Origin: Bacteroidales bacterium | GTDB lineage: Bacteria; Bacteroidota; Bacteroidia; Bacteroidales; VadinHA17 | Reading direction: 5' to 3' | Assembly: GCA_003141495.1 (NCBI GenBank) | Contig: PLMC01000088.1 | Coordinates: 332-38,392 of the forward strand | DNA: 38,061 bases | In this document: piece by piece, positions 25,166-34,062 of the stretch | Numbering within the stretch: position 1 is the stretch's first letter | Layout of the letters: each line of letters begins with the position of its first letter | The notes under the pieces: model-generated | Told to the model about the DNA's origin: nothing | The model's input: the letters and a program-made list of their open reading frames with translations, nothing else | Databases searched by the model: none | Position numbers and translations under genes: made by a program

Positions 25166-25239
25166 CGGTGCGGACGGGACTCGAACCCGCGACCCACGGC
25201 GTGACAGGCCGTTATTCTAACCAACTGAACTACCGCACC
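25166..25239 (-). tRNA. tRNA-Asp (GTC)
   Basis: On the minus strand the 74 bases fold as a full cloverleaf: acceptor GGTGCGG/CCGCACC, D-arm with GTTCAGTTGGTTAGAAT, anticodon stem ACGGC/GCCGT around CTGTCAC (anticodon GTC), and T-arm with GGTTCGAGTCC. The discriminator base is G. CCA is not encoded (genomic CCC follows), so it is added after transcription. Confidence 0.95.
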
Positions 25240-25358
25240 AGTTGTAAAACGAGCTGCAAAATTAACCTAATTTTTTACTCCGCAAAATTATTTTTGAAAA
25301 TATTATCTGTTTGTTTCTCATTTGTGATTTCGTATGTTGCCGTGTAATATATTATTAT

Positions 25359-25901
25359 TCACATACTTAGTGCATGGAAGAAACTAAAATTCACACCTCC
25401 GTAATTCCGGTGCTCAAAAAATAACTTATGACCGGAAAAACTTATATCCCTGGGATGTTCAAGTATGAAAAATCCGTCATTTTTAATTACACCTGCCTGC
25501 AAAACAAAGTCAGGCAGCTCTTTAAGCCATGTAAGATCATATGGAGGATCGGCAAAAACAATGTCGTATTTAACCGAACAAGCCTTTAAATATGCCTTCA
25601 CATCAATATGGATCGGCCTGACATTATGAAGGTTCAACTCCGTTAATATTTTTTTAATACCTGATATATGATTCATATCTTTTTCAACGAGATGAACCGT
25701 CAGTGCTCCACGGGAAGCGAATTCATAACTAATGCTTCCTGTTCCGGAAAAAAGATCCAAAACAGTAATAGACTCAAAATCAACCCTGTTATTCAGGATG
25801 TTAAATAAACCCTCCCGGGCAAAGTCAGTGGTGGGCCTGGCCTTAAAATTTGCGGGAGGATTGATCCTCCTGCCTTTATATTCGCCCCCTATTATTCGCA
25901 A
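25359..25901 (-). CDS. rsmD: 16S rRNA (guanine966-N2)-methyltransferase RsmD
   Basis: A 180-residue SAM-dependent methyltransferase that modifies G966 (E. coli numbering) of 16S rRNA. It starts with the family hallmark 'MRIIGGEYKGRRI', then 'RPTTDFAREGLFNIL' (22-36), the SAM loop 'LDLFSGTGSIS' (48-58) and the catalytic 'ADPPY' (117-121). Length is normal. Its first bases overlap the end of the upstream DUF3822 gene by 10 bp, so translation is probably coupled. This rsmD-DUF3822 pairing is widespread in Bacteroidota and supports the taxonomic guess. A 60-aa plus-strand ORF within it is a shadow. Confidence 0.93.
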   Translation of the reverse strand: MRIIGGEYKGRRINPPANFKARPTTDFAREGLFNILNNRVDFESITVLDLFSGTGSISYEFASRGALTVHLVEKDMNHISGIKKILTELNLHNVRPIHIDVKAYLKACSVKYDIVFADPPYDLTWLKELPDFVLQAGVIKNDGFFILEHPRDISFSGHKLFFEHRNYGGVNFSFFHALSM

Positions 25902-26734
25902 TTTACGACTGTAAACAGATTAATAAACCGATGAAGCTCCGTATCATTAAAGACATAACTGAATGTGAAATTCCCTGAAGGTTCTGAAAATTTTATATTC
26001 CTTATGTATAATGAGAAACTGGATGAGAGATCATCATACTTCTCTGTTAAACCACTGAAATATACAGTCTCTTCCTGTTTGATATCCAGGTTTTTAAACA
26101 CGTTCAGTACATAATAGAGTATGTCTGAGATATTCCTGTAAGCGAATGAATTACAGAATTTTAGCATATTGTCATTAAATATAATCAGACTAAAATAATC
26201 CCTTTCTACGTGAATATGTATGTAATTGCCTATTACACTTTTTCTGGTTGAAGAAGTATGGTCCAGCAATAGTTTTATATGATGATGTGGGTATACTCCG
26301 GGATAAAAACTATTCATTACTTCACTTATTGATTTAGATGCTGAGAACACAAGAAATGCATCAGGATCATTAATCTTATCTGTCAGAACGATGCTGTCCT
26401 CTTTCAGGTTATGATTGAAAACGAAGTATTCAACTTTTTTCCCCGGATCATAAAGTGGCGCCGGTACAAGGGTAAACTTGGATGATGCTAATACATAATT
26501 CACTTTCTTGTATCGTTTACTAAGAAAATCATCATTCCGTATCAACTCACTTATTTTATCGGCATTAAAATATTTATTTTCTTCAGCCCCGAATGACCTG
26601 ATCATGATGAACTTATTTCTTATTGAATCAAGAAGACAAAATGATAATCCATCGGGGCTTACCTGAATGGATAACTCATAATTTTCAGTAGAGTTTATAT
26701 CGAGGGTTTCGTCAAAGAGTTCAAGAAACGGCAT
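25892..26734 (-). CDS. DUF3822 family protein
   Basis: A 280-residue protein of a family found next to rsmD in Bacteroidota. Recognisable parts are 'ELSIQVSPDGLSFCLLD' near the start, 'FTLVPAPLYDP', 'HHHIKLLLDHTS' and 'NYIHIHVERDYFSLIIFND'. Such proteins have an actin-like ATPase-type fold similar to pilus-assembly PilM/FtsA relatives, but function is unknown. No signal peptide or membrane helix is seen, so it is probably cytoplasmic. It is the first gene of a two-gene unit with rsmD, divergent from the helicase gene across 85 bp. Confidence 0.82.
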   Translation of the reverse strand: MPFLELFDETLDINSTENYELSIQVSPDGLSFCLLDSIRNKFIMIRSFGAEENKYFNADKISELIRNDDFLSKRYKKVNYVLASSKFTLVPAPLYDPGKKVEYFVFNHNLKEDSIVLTDKINDPDAFLVFSASKSISEVMNSFYPGVYPHHHIKLLLDHTSSTRKSVIGNYIHIHVERDYFSLIIFNDNMLKFCNSFAYRNISDILYYVLNVFKNLDIKQEETVYFSGLTEKYDDLSSSFSLYIRNIKFSEPSGNFTFSYVFNDTELHRFINLFTVVNCE

Positions 26735-26769
26735 TTCTTAATGTTATCAAGATTGGTTAAGTTTACAAA

Positions 26770-26777
26770 CAAAAATA
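26770..26777 (-). promoter_or_regulatory. Candidate -7 element for the DUF3822-rsmD unit
   Basis: On the minus strand TATTTTTG fits TAnnTTTG, 36 bases before the start codon at 26734. No good TTG is placed at the usual upstream distance. Confidence 0.4.
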
Positions 26778-26819
26778 GGAAAAATATTCCAGCAGAAGTT
26801 TGTGATTTTCTAAATACTC

Positions 26820-28241
26820 ATGCGAGATATCATTATATATAATAATCTGTGTAAAAATCTTGGGAATACACCTACTGATGATCAGTCTGATGCGTTGAAG
26901 AAAATTGCCGGATATATCTGCGATAATAATAGTGATGTGATCTTTCTGATGACCGGGTATGCCGGAACCGGAAAAACAAGTATTATAAGTTCTGTCGTAA
27001 AAACTCTCGATCTGCTAAGGATGCGAGCGATTCTTCTGGCTCCGACAGGAAGAGCTGCAAAAGTTCTTGCCTCATATTCCGGGAGACAGGCATTTACTGT
27101 TCATAAAAAGATATACCGCCAAAAATCCTCGAAAGACGGGCTTGGAAGCTTTTCACTGGACAGAAATCTTCATAAGGATACTTTTTTTATTGTAGATGAA
27201 GCATCAATGGTATCAAATTGTTCAGTAGATTCATCATTGTTCGGCAGTGGCAAGCTTCTCGATGACCTTATTGAATATGTCTATTCAGGTACCGATTGCA
27301 AACTGATTCTTGTCGGAGATACCGCACAACTCCTTCCGGTCGGATCTACTCTAAGTCCGGCTCTCGATCCAGCCTCCCTTGGAGGTTACGGATTCGGATT
27401 GATTTCCTGTGAACTGAGACAGGTTGTCCGGCAAAGTGAAACATCAGGAGTTCTCATGAATGCGACCCGCGTTCGTTTACAGGTGGCTGAAACCAACCTG
27501 GTTCATCCTTCAATCGATTGTATTAACTACAAGGATACAATCAGAATAACCGGAGAAGAACTGATTGATGAAATCTCTTCGGCATATGGAACATGCGGTA
27601 TGGAAGGAACCATAATTGTTGTTAATTCAAATAAGCAGGCGAATAGGTATAATCAGGGGATACGTAACAGGATCTTTTTCAGGGAGGAAGAGATAAGTCC
27701 AGGCGATATGGTTATGGTCGTAAAGAATAACTACTTTATCATCGATGAGGATGAGGATGGAGCAGGATTTATAGCAAATGGTGATATTGCTGAGGTGAAA
27801 AAAATCAGGAAATATGAGGAGAGATATGGTTTCCATTTTGCCGATATGGTACTGAAGTTTCCTGACTATAATCTGGAAATTGAATCCAAGGTAATGATGG
27901 ATGTTTTACATCTCGACACACCTGCATTGCCTTCAGAAAAAAATAAAGAACTATACCAAAGTATTTTGGCTGATTATCTGAATATTAAAAACAGAAGAAA
28001 ACAATTTGAAGCAGTAAAAAATAATCCTTATTTCAATGCTCTTCAGATAAAATTTGCATATGCCGTAACCTGTCATAAAGCGCAGGGCGGACAGTGGGAA
28101 AGGGTGTTTATCGATCAGGGCATGTTCAACCGGAACGAAATCACAATCGACTACCTGCGCTGGTTCTATACTGCGCTGACAAGGTCAACGGATAAGGTAT
28201 ACCTGGTGAACTTTTCCGAAGATTTTTTTGATACTCCATGA
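26820..28241 (+). CDS. RecD/Pif1-like ATP-dependent DNA helicase
   Basis: A 473-residue superfamily 1B helicase. Walker A is 'TGYAGTGKTS' (residues 45-54). It is followed by 'LLAPTGRAAKVLASYSGRQA', the Walker B region 'FFIVDEASMVSN', motif III 'LILVGDTAQLLPVGS' and 'CELRQVVRQSE'. The C-terminal UvrD_C_2 part has 'AVTCHKAQGGQWERVFID' and 'RWFYTALTRSTDKVYLVNF'. It lacks the RecD N-terminal domain and RecBC partners, so it is the stand-alone helicase common in Bacteroidota, annotated as ATP-dependent RecD-like helicase or exodeoxyribonuclease V subunit. It likely acts in replication or repair, 5'-3'. It is chromosomal housekeeping, divergent from DUF3822-rsmD. Confidence 0.88.
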   Translation: MRDIIIYNNLCKNLGNTPTDDQSDALKKIAGYICDNNSDVIFLMTGYAGTGKTSIISSVVKTLDLLRMRAILLAPTGRAAKVLASYSGRQAFTVHKKIYRQKSSKDGLGSFSLDRNLHKDTFFIVDEASMVSNCSVDSSLFGSGKLLDDLIEYVYSGTDCKLILVGDTAQLLPVGSTLSPALDPASLGGYGFGLISCELRQVVRQSETSGVLMNATRVRLQVAETNLVHPSIDCINYKDTIRITGEELIDEISSAYGTCGMEGTIIVVNSNKQANRYNQGIRNRIFFREEEISPGDMVMVVKNNYFIIDEDEDGAGFIANGDIAEVKKIRKYEERYGFHFADMVLKFPDYNLEIESKVMMDVLHLDTPALPSEKNKELYQSILADYLNIKNRRKQFEAVKNNPYFNALQIKFAYAVTCHKAQGGQWERVFIDQGMFNRNEITIDYLRWFYTALTRSTDKVYLVNFSEDFFDTP

Positions 28242-28358
28242 ACTTTTATTAGTGAACCTCCAGGTCCTTCAGTTTCTTCCATCAGACGACAAATTTTAAT
28301 TTCTGGAAATTACCCATCTTCGCTTATATTAAAACTGTCTTCTTTTTCAATATAAATA

Positions 28359-28366
28359 TATTTTTG
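28359..28366 (+). promoter_or_regulatory. Candidate -7 element for the SAM methyltransferase gene
   Basis: TATTTTTG matches TAnnTTTG, 94 bases upstream of the start codon at 28460. The -33 TTG is not evident, so the call is tentative. Confidence 0.3.
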
Positions 28367-28459
28367 TATACCGGGAAAATATAGTTTAAATTTGGTAAGT
28401 GGCTGAGGAATAGATGAGAATATATTTATACACTTTTTCATATAAGTATACTTCTGGAT

Positions 28460-29173
28460 ATGACTAAGCTATTATCTAAACTGGAAACACTTGGACGAAA
28501 TATTCTTCTTTCAGATGCTTCGAAACAGGAAGAATATGATTTTGTCTGGAAACACTTATCTCCATGTGATAAAATTTTGGATGTAGGTTGCGGAGTGGGA
28601 TTATTCATTCATTATGCGCCTGAACGAATTTTCGGAGTTGATATTAACCCTCACAATATTGACTTATGCAAATCCAATGGTTTCCGTGTATCCGTTGGAA
28701 ATGCACTCAATCTTGATTTCCCCGACAACTCATTTGATGGGGTACATTCATCGCACGTTATGCACGTATTTTCACCCGATCGTGCAATGACCTTTGTTAA
28801 GGAGATGTGCCGGGTTTGCAAGCCTGGTGGTAAGATTGTTGTTTCCCTGAAGCATGACCATGAATACTTCTGGCAGAATCCGGAAAACAGCCGCCCTTAT
28901 CCGCCTTCCGTTTTTTACTCAATGTCTTCACAGCAACCTTCAGCGGAAAAGCCGCGGCTTAATCCCATGTGGGAAGATCTTCCACAATTCGAACCAGTTG
29001 ACATCAATTACCGTCGGCCTCCGCTTTATTACTTCATGATGTACGGATCCCATAACCGGATGCGTATCTCAGCGGCGCTCAATGTTATTCAATGTAAGTG
29101 CGGATTAAGAAAATTCTGGACATTCGATGCCTATACTATTGTCCTGGAAAACCGTAAACAGACGTCAATGTGA
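28460..29173 (+). CDS. Class I SAM-dependent methyltransferase
   Basis: A 237-residue Methyltransf_11-type enzyme. Motif I is 'ILDVGCGVGLF' (39-49), with the acidic residue of motif II in 'IFGVDINPHNIDLC' (57-70). It continues with 'VGNALNLDFPDNSFDGVHSS' and 'EMCRVCKPGGKIVVSLKHDH'. The C-terminal third, rich in Pro, Tyr and Arg ('NSRPYPPSVFYSMSS', 'NYRRPPLYYFMMYGSH'), is not one I can tie to a substrate. Small molecule or lipid methylation is equally possible. It stands alone between the helicase and the YjbQ-family gene, 107 bp before the latter. Motifs make the fold certain but not the substrate. Confidence 0.8.
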   Translation: MTKLLSKLETLGRNILLSDASKQEEYDFVWKHLSPCDKILDVGCGVGLFIHYAPERIFGVDINPHNIDLCKSNGFRVSVGNALNLDFPDNSFDGVHSSHVMHVFSPDRAMTFVKEMCRVCKPGGKIVVSLKHDHEYFWQNPENSRPYPPSVFYSMSSQQPSAEKPRLNPMWEDLPQFEPVDINYRRPPLYYFMMYGSHNRMRISAALNVIQCKCGLRKFWTFDAYTIVLENRKQTSM

Positions 29174-29280
29174 CTTTCTGATAAGAGATAGAATGCTCTC
29201 CTAAAGTGAGAATATAATCCATTAAACCATGATATTGATATCATATTTCAGAATAATCATATAACTTTCTGAACAAAAAC

Positions 29281-29697
29281 ATGAAATCATATCGTAAAGA
29301 GCTCTGGTTTGAAACATCAACCAGACGAGCATTTTTAAATATTACAGGACAGGTGGAAAAGTGCCTACTTGAGAGTGGTATTCAGGAAGGTTTGGTACTG
29401 GTAAATGCTATGCACATTACAGCAAGTATTTTTATTAATGATGATGAGTCTGGGTTACATTACGATTTTGAAGCATGGTTAGAAAAACTAGCTCCTGAAA
29501 AGCCTTATTCCCAATATAAGCACAATGGTTTTGAGGATAATGCCGATGCCCATATCAAACGCACTGTTATGGGAAGGGAAGTAGTGGTTGCAATTACAGG
29601 TGGCAAACTTGACTTTGGTCCCTGGGAACAAATATTCTACGGGGAGTTTGACGGAAAAAGGAGGAAAAGAGTTCTTGTAAAGATAATTGGTGAATAA
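29281..29697 (+). CDS. YjbQ / UPF0047 family protein
   Basis: A 138-residue protein of the near-universal UPF0047 family, also called secondary thiamine-phosphate synthase enzyme. Family marks are '[12 protein letters not shown]' (H45 onward), '[12 protein letters not shown]' (87-98) and the closing '[19 protein letters not shown]' (107-125). Conserved histidines form a metal-like pocket, and E. coli YjbQ can stand in weakly for ThiE, but the true role is unclear. Length is normal. The neighbours give no functional hint. It is likely cytoplasmic and constitutive. Confidence 0.88.
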   Translation: MKSYRKELWFETSTRRAFLNITGQVEKCLLESGIQEGLVLVNAMHITASIFINDDESGLHYDFEAWLEKLAPEKPYSQYKHNGFEDNADAHIKRTVMGREVVVAITGGKLDFGPWEQIFYGEFDGKRRKRVLVKIIGE

Positions 29698-29895
29698 ATT
29701 TATTTAATACAAATAACATATGAGGTGCAGAGCATCGAAATATTAAATCTATCGAGTGGTAGATTTCTTAAGACTGGCCGGATATCAACGCGTCATGATA
29801 GCTGCCACACGAAGTAATATAGCCTGATTCAAATAAGTTAGTGTATTCATTAATCGTAGAATCTATCCGCTTTTGCAGAATACGCTTAAATATCG
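29698..29895. other. Intergenic stretch with a weak hairpin
   Basis: The inverted repeat AAATCTA (29745-29751) / TAGATTT (29760-29766) with an 8-base loop lies 48 bases after the YjbQ-family stop and could be a weak terminator. It is followed by CTTAAG, not by a T-run. A 73-aa minus-strand ORF runs through here and across the next promoter. I do not think it is a gene. Confidence 0.3.
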
Positions 29896-29903
29896 TATCT
29901 TTG
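29873..29903 (+). promoter_or_regulatory. Well-matched Bacteroidota promoter with long leader
   Basis: TTG at 29873-29875 (within CTTTTGC) and TATCTTTG at 29896-29903 are spaced by 20 bases, an excellent match to TTG / TAnnTTTG. Transcription would begin near 29910, leaving a leader of about 180 bases before the LVIVD lipoprotein gene. That leader contains a CTGATGA/TCATCAG hairpin (about 30009-30037), so post-transcriptional control is possible. Confidence 0.6.
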
Positions 29904-30088
29904 CATTTATCAAGAGGTCTGTCTCCTTTCATAAAAATTCTTCTCAGGTAAGTTTTATGTAAACAAAAACTAAAAGGATATTGATGCATGTCTTAATGTA
30001 GCAGATGCCTGATGAGAGTTCCAGAATGATCATCAGATGTACAAATAGTCCTCCTGAATATAAAGTTTTATAATAAAAACAATTAATT

Positions 30089-31327
30089 ATGAAAAAGTTA
30101 TTGATTTTCGGTATTACAATTTTACTTATTGTAACTGGCTGTAAAAAATCAGATGAACAGGTTATTAGAAAGTCATCAGATAATATAGGATCAAAAGGTG
30201 TGTTAATTAACAACAACCTTAGTTCATTAAATGAAAGAATTTCTTTAACTCGTAATACACCTGAGTATATTTTTGGAGATACAGCAAAGAAAATAATGAA
30301 AAGTTCTAAAGGGACACTGAGTTCTTCAGTAACTATTCAGCTGATTGCACGTTTATCACCCCCGGAATATAACGGTGAAGTTTTACAAGCCTCACATGTT
30401 CGGATAGTGGATCATTATGCTTATGTAACATACAACACGCAAGGTCCAAGATATTTAGGTGGAGTTGATATAGTAGATATAAGCAATCCAAATGATCCTG
30501 AATTGGTATCTAACGTTGTTTTCATTGATAAGGAAACTAATAAGGGCAAAGATGTAAGTTCGGTGGATGTTAAATATTCACCTTCTGCAAAGAATAATAC
30601 TTTTCTATGGATTACCGGAGCAGATGAAACTCGTGATAGCGCATTTGTAGAAAGATATGAACTGAATTCATCCAATCAATTTGAATCAGATAAACCTGTA
30701 AACTACTCTTTAAAGGGTTTTGTCGGCACTGATGTAAGATTTTATAATGATAAAGTTTATGTTACATCTGGCACTGGTGGAAGATTGACTATATTAGATG
30801 ATCAAATGAAAAAAGTGAGTTTTATGAATATGGAAAATGCCCGTTCAGTTGATGTTAATAAAGATTTAGAAATAGCACTAGGTGGGAATCCTGGTCATTT
30901 ATATAATCCTGGAAATTGGGATAAAGAAATTGGTGGTTCTACTGATCCTGAAGCCAAATCAATATTAAGATTATATAATAACTTTGCTCTTGTTGCCCTT
31001 GGTGAAGAAGGTTTAAAATGTTATGATGTTTCTTCTAATATGCCTTCCACAGTTATATCATCATTACCCCGACCAGTAGTTCCTGAAGGTGAATCACCCA
31101 TGGATTATGTTACAAACGGAGTGTCAGTCTCCGATAATGGCTGGGTTTATGTAGCAAATGGCGCAGGAGGATTGGATATTGCTAAAATAGATACCGATGG
31201 TCAGTTAACATGGATGGGTAATGTTAACCTTGAGTCATCAGTTAACTTTGTTGAGGCTAATGCAAAATATGTATTTGTTGCCAGGGGTGTACTTGGACTA
31301 AAAATTTTGAAAGTAACAGAAAATTAG
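30089..31327 (+). CDS. LVIVD-repeat lipoprotein
   Basis: A 412-residue protein with a lipoprotein signal ('LLIFGITILLIVTGC', lipid-bearing Cys at residue 18), so it is anchored in the cell envelope. The body is made of beta-propeller-type LVIVD repeats: 'VRIVDHYAYVTYNTQG' followed by 'GGVDIVDISNPNDPELV', then 'GTDVRFYNDKVYVTSGTGGR', 'NNFALVALGEEGLKCYDVS', 'NGWVYVANGAGGLDIAKID' and 'ANAKYVFVARGVLGLKIL'. These repeats form surface-exposed propellers in many Bacteroidota, but ligands are generally unknown. It converges with the glycosyltransferase operon, 32 bp apart, without a strong terminator between them. Confidence 0.82.
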   Translation: MKKLLIFGITILLIVTGCKKSDEQVIRKSSDNIGSKGVLINNNLSSLNERISLTRNTPEYIFGDTAKKIMKSSKGTLSSSVTIQLIARLSPPEYNGEVLQASHVRIVDHYAYVTYNTQGPRYLGGVDIVDISNPNDPELVSNVVFIDKETNKGKDVSSVDVKYSPSAKNNTFLWITGADETRDSAFVERYELNSSNQFESDKPVNYSLKGFVGTDVRFYNDKVYVTSGTGGRLTILDDQMKKVSFMNMENARSVDVNKDLEIALGGNPGHLYNPGNWDKEIGGSTDPEAKSILRLYNNFALVALGEEGLKCYDVSSNMPSTVISSLPRPVVPEGESPMDYVTNGVSVSDNGWVYVANGAGGLDIAKIDTDGQLTWMGNVNLESSVNFVEANAKYVFVARGVLGLKILKVTEN

Positions 31328-31359
31328 GATATTAAGCTGAGTATCAGATACAAATGAAA

Positions 31360-32799
31360 TTATTCCTCTGAATTAGATGCGGATGAGTGCAGTATCCGTT
31401 TCTTTTTCTTTTCAAAGCCTTTCCTTTCTACTTTGCCCCATCCTTTTTTCCTTCTCAATGCCTCAAGATTCCCCCTTACGGCAAAATAGGTATGCATTGG
31501 ATAAAAGAAGGGTTCCAGAAGAGCAGCAATAAGGAGTTTCAGAACATCTCTTTTTTTCTTGTACTTGTGATAAGTGATCTCCTCAAAAAGGATTGCCCAT
31601 ATTGAAACAGATACTGCAAAGGTGTATACAAATAGGAAGAGTAGCAGGTAAAAGGGCCAGTTAATCGCATTTGTTACAACAAGAAAAATGGAATAAATAA
31701 AACCTGAAAAAGCTATCAATGGTGCTAACCATTCAAAGAAAAACCAGTATGGGTATCCAAGAAGTCCCAAACGGCCATAGGTTTTATTGAAAAATATTTT
31801 ACGATGTGTCCAGAGAGATTCGACAAGTCCCCGGGTCCATCGGGTGCGTTGTTCCTGCAGTGATTTTATATCAGAAGGCACTTGTGTCCAGCAGAGAGGA
31901 TCGGGGATATATGTCACTTCGTACTTCACACCCTCTTCAGCCATACGCCGTCTCATACGAACAACGAGCTCCATATCTTCGCCTACGGTCTTTATACTGT
32001 AGCCACCACTTTTTATTACCGTTTCACGATCAAAAATGCCCATTGCTCCGGAGATAAGCATTAATCCGTCAAGCTGGCTCCATGCCATCCTCCCAAGTAG
32101 AAAAGCCCGGGTATACTCGAGAACCTGAAGACGTGGCAGCATCTGACCGGGAAGATGGATTTCACGAATATGACCTCCTTCAATCTCGCACGAATTAACA
32201 ATTCTTATTACTCCACCAGCTCCTATTACCTTCCGGTCTTTTTCTTCAAGAAAAGGTTTTACAAGTTTAAGAATTGAGTCAGTTTCGATAATCGAATCAG
32301 CATCGATGGAAATAAAAAGAGGGCTTTGGCAAATATTTATACCTGCATTTAGTGAATCAGCTTTGCCTCCATTCTTTTTGTCGATCACAGTCAGCCTTTT
32401 AAAAGAAGGGTTTTTTGACTTATATACTCCTCTTATTTTTTCACATGGTATGTGGTAATCAAAATAATAGTTAACTTTTGTAAGCTCATATTCCTCCGTT
32501 ATATTTTTAAAGGTATCGTCGGTTGAGCCATCATTTACAAGAATAACTTCGAAATTATTATAGTAGAGCGAAAGAAGAGTACGGACATTATCAATAATGG
32601 TTTTACTCTCATTAAATGCCGGAGCAATAATTGCAATTTCGGGACTAAGCGGGGATAATACCAGGGAATTATAATTGACATAACTGTTTTTCCGCAGGTA
32701 TTTGCGAAGTGCTATGGCAGAGAATATCCCCAGAATCACATATGATCCTGAGAGGACCAGTGTGATTATAAAGAACATATTTGCAAAAGTAGATCCCAT
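31360..32799 (-). CDS. Membrane glycosyltransferase family 2 (PgaC/BcsA-like)
   Basis: A 479-residue processive-type GT2. One N-terminal helix (about 8-31) precedes the catalytic domain: 'ILVNDGSTDDT' (D90), 'KKNGGKADSLNAG', 'SIDADS' (D166-x-D168), the catalytic base in 'VGEDMELVVRMRRR' (E274-D275) and Q-x-x-R-W at 317-321 ('EQRTRW'), the mark of cellulose, chitin, hyaluronan or poly-GlcNAc synthases. Three or so helices follow (about 345-440), and the tail is highly basic. It would polymerise a sugar from a nucleotide donor and pass it across the inner membrane. It is the last gene of a four-gene unit. No PilZ domain is seen. The polymer is not predictable, but the PgaC-like layout suggests a beta-linked amino sugar. 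Confidence 0.85.
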   Translation of the reverse strand: MGSTFANMFFIITLVLSGSYVILGIFSAIALRKYLRKNSYVNYNSLVLSPLSPEIAIIAPAFNESKTIIDNVRTLLSLYYNNFEVILVNDGSTDDTFKNITEEYELTKVNYYFDYHIPCEKIRGVYKSKNPSFKRLTVIDKKNGGKADSLNAGINICQSPLFISIDADSIIETDSILKLVKPFLEEKDRKVIGAGGVIRIVNSCEIEGGHIREIHLPGQMLPRLQVLEYTRAFLLGRMAWSQLDGLMLISGAMGIFDRETVIKSGGYSIKTVGEDMELVVRMRRRMAEEGVKYEVTYIPDPLCWTQVPSDIKSLQEQRTRWTRGLVESLWTHRKIFFNKTYGRLGLLGYPYWFFFEWLAPLIAFSGFIYSIFLVVTNAINWPFYLLLFLFVYTFAVSVSIWAILFEEITYHKYKKKRDVLKLLIAALLEPFFYPMHTYFAVRGNLEALRRKKGWGKVERKGFEKKKKRILHSSASNSEE

Positions 32800-32805
32800 A
32801 ACGTT

Positions 32806-34062
32806 TTAAAATATTCTTTTATCGAGGACATGTTTTATAATAATACTATAGTTTTTGTACTCTGATTCCATAATTTTGACTAGGGCTTTAGCTCCATCTT
32901 CTCCATTGTTATTTATAGCTTTAGTCGCTTCGATCTGCAACTGTACATCATCCTCTTTATCAAGAACCAGTTTCAGGAACCCCATCATAGAATCATCAGG
33001 CATTTTACCCATCGATTTTACAATGGCAAGACATATTTTATATTCCTGATATTTATACATATGCTTCATTGTCTCAAGTGTGGAACGCATATCAAGATCG
33101 CCAGCTACTTCCACTGCAAGGATTCTGACTGAAGGATCGGTATGAAAAAGTGTCTCAAGGACATTGGCTTCAGATTCTTTCTGCTTAAACTCCCTGATCA
33201 TCCTTAGTGCAAAAGTAACCACCGTCGGATTAGGAGAAGTAAGCCACTTCTGAAATGATGGGAGAGGAATATTATGATGAATGATAAGCTCATGAAGAGT
33301 TATCTGTTCCCATAAGGAGAAATGAGATGTAAGATGTGATAGAAACTCAAAGGGATTATCATCATTGAGCCGTACAAGTGCAATCTGGGCCTCCATTCTG
33401 AGTATCTCATTTGATGAGTTAAGTGCATTATATATAATATCATTAGCATCTTTAATATTCATATAAGCCAGCTCCCTGATTCCTTTTACCTTTTTATGCC
33501 ATTGGCGGCTGTGAGCCTTTTTTATCGAATCCCTATCGAGACCAAGCAGTTTATAAAGGTCAAAGAGTTTTTCAATCTCCTTTCCCTTAAGGTTAATGCT
33601 GACATCTATCATCTGGTCTATAAGGACCTGACGTCTGTAGGTATCAGAGGCAATTGAACGGAATTCTTCAGGAGTGGCGGAGCCAAATAAATAATTAATA
33701 ATAAGGCTTTGATATTTCTCCATCAGATACTGGTGCAGCATCTCTTCTTTTTCCATCCTTTTTCTGTTCAGAAGAATGATAATCAGTAGAATTATCATTG
33801 TAACAATAGATATTATAATAGCCGCAATCAGAAAATCGACAAGTAATAATGATTTATTAGAGTAATCTATTCTTTTTATCCAGCTACCCTCGCCTTTTTT
33901 GAAAGAGACATAGGGGAAAGCAGTTGAAGCCTTTGCAACAGTATCATTAGTTTTTGAAATGAAGGTGGCTGCATCAGTCTTATAATTTACATCGGATGGA
34001 TAGCCTCGCAAGACATTAGCTGATAACAATGATAATATTAACAATAGTCTGAATCTCATCAT
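32806..34062 (-). CDS. HEAT-repeat protein with membrane anchor
   Basis: A 418-residue protein with a signal-like start ('FRLLLILSLLSANVLRGYP') and a strong membrane helix at about 74-98 ('LLLVDFLIAAIIISIVTMII'). The large remainder faces the cytoplasm and is alpha-helical with HEAT-like repeats from about residue 210 on ('EILRMEAQIALVRLNDDNP', 'TVVTFALRMIREFKQKES', 'PSVRILAVEVAGDLDMRS'). HEAT repeats are scaffolds, so I infer an assembly or regulatory platform linking the response regulator to the glycosyltransferase. Its start overlaps the stop of the barrel gene by 4 bases (ATGA), and the glycosyltransferase starts 6 bases after its end, so translation is probably coupled. The same trio occurs in other Bacteroidota as far as I recall. 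Confidence 0.75.
   Translation of the reverse strand: MMRFRLLLILSLLSANVLRGYPSDVNYKTDAATFISKTNDTVAKASTAFPYVSFKKGEGSWIKRIDYSNKSLLLVDFLIAAIIISIVTMIILLIIILLNRKRMEKEEMLHQYLMEKYQSLIINYLFGSATPEEFRSIASDTYRRQVLIDQMIDVSINLKGKEIEKLFDLYKLLGLDRDSIKKAHSRQWHKKVKGIRELAYMNIKDANDIIYNALNSSNEILRMEAQIALVRLNDDNPFEFLSHLTSHFSLWEQITLHELIIHHNIPLPSFQKWLTSPNPTVVTFALRMIREFKQKESEANVLETLFHTDPSVRILAVEVAGDLDMRSTLETMKHMYKYQEYKICLAIVKSMGKMPDDSMMGFLKLVLDKEDDVQLQIEATKAINNNGEDGAKALVKIMESEYKNYSIIIKHVLDKRIF

Noticed and set aside
29768-29989. Minus-strand 73-aa ORF
   Set aside because: It crosses a strong plus-strand promoter, has low-complexity basic composition and no recognisable motif.
30005-30040. Hammerhead-like CTGATGAG in the leader of the LVIVD gene
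   Set aside because: The conserved GAAA core and the flanking stems of a hammerhead ribozyme are missing; only a plain hairpin remains.
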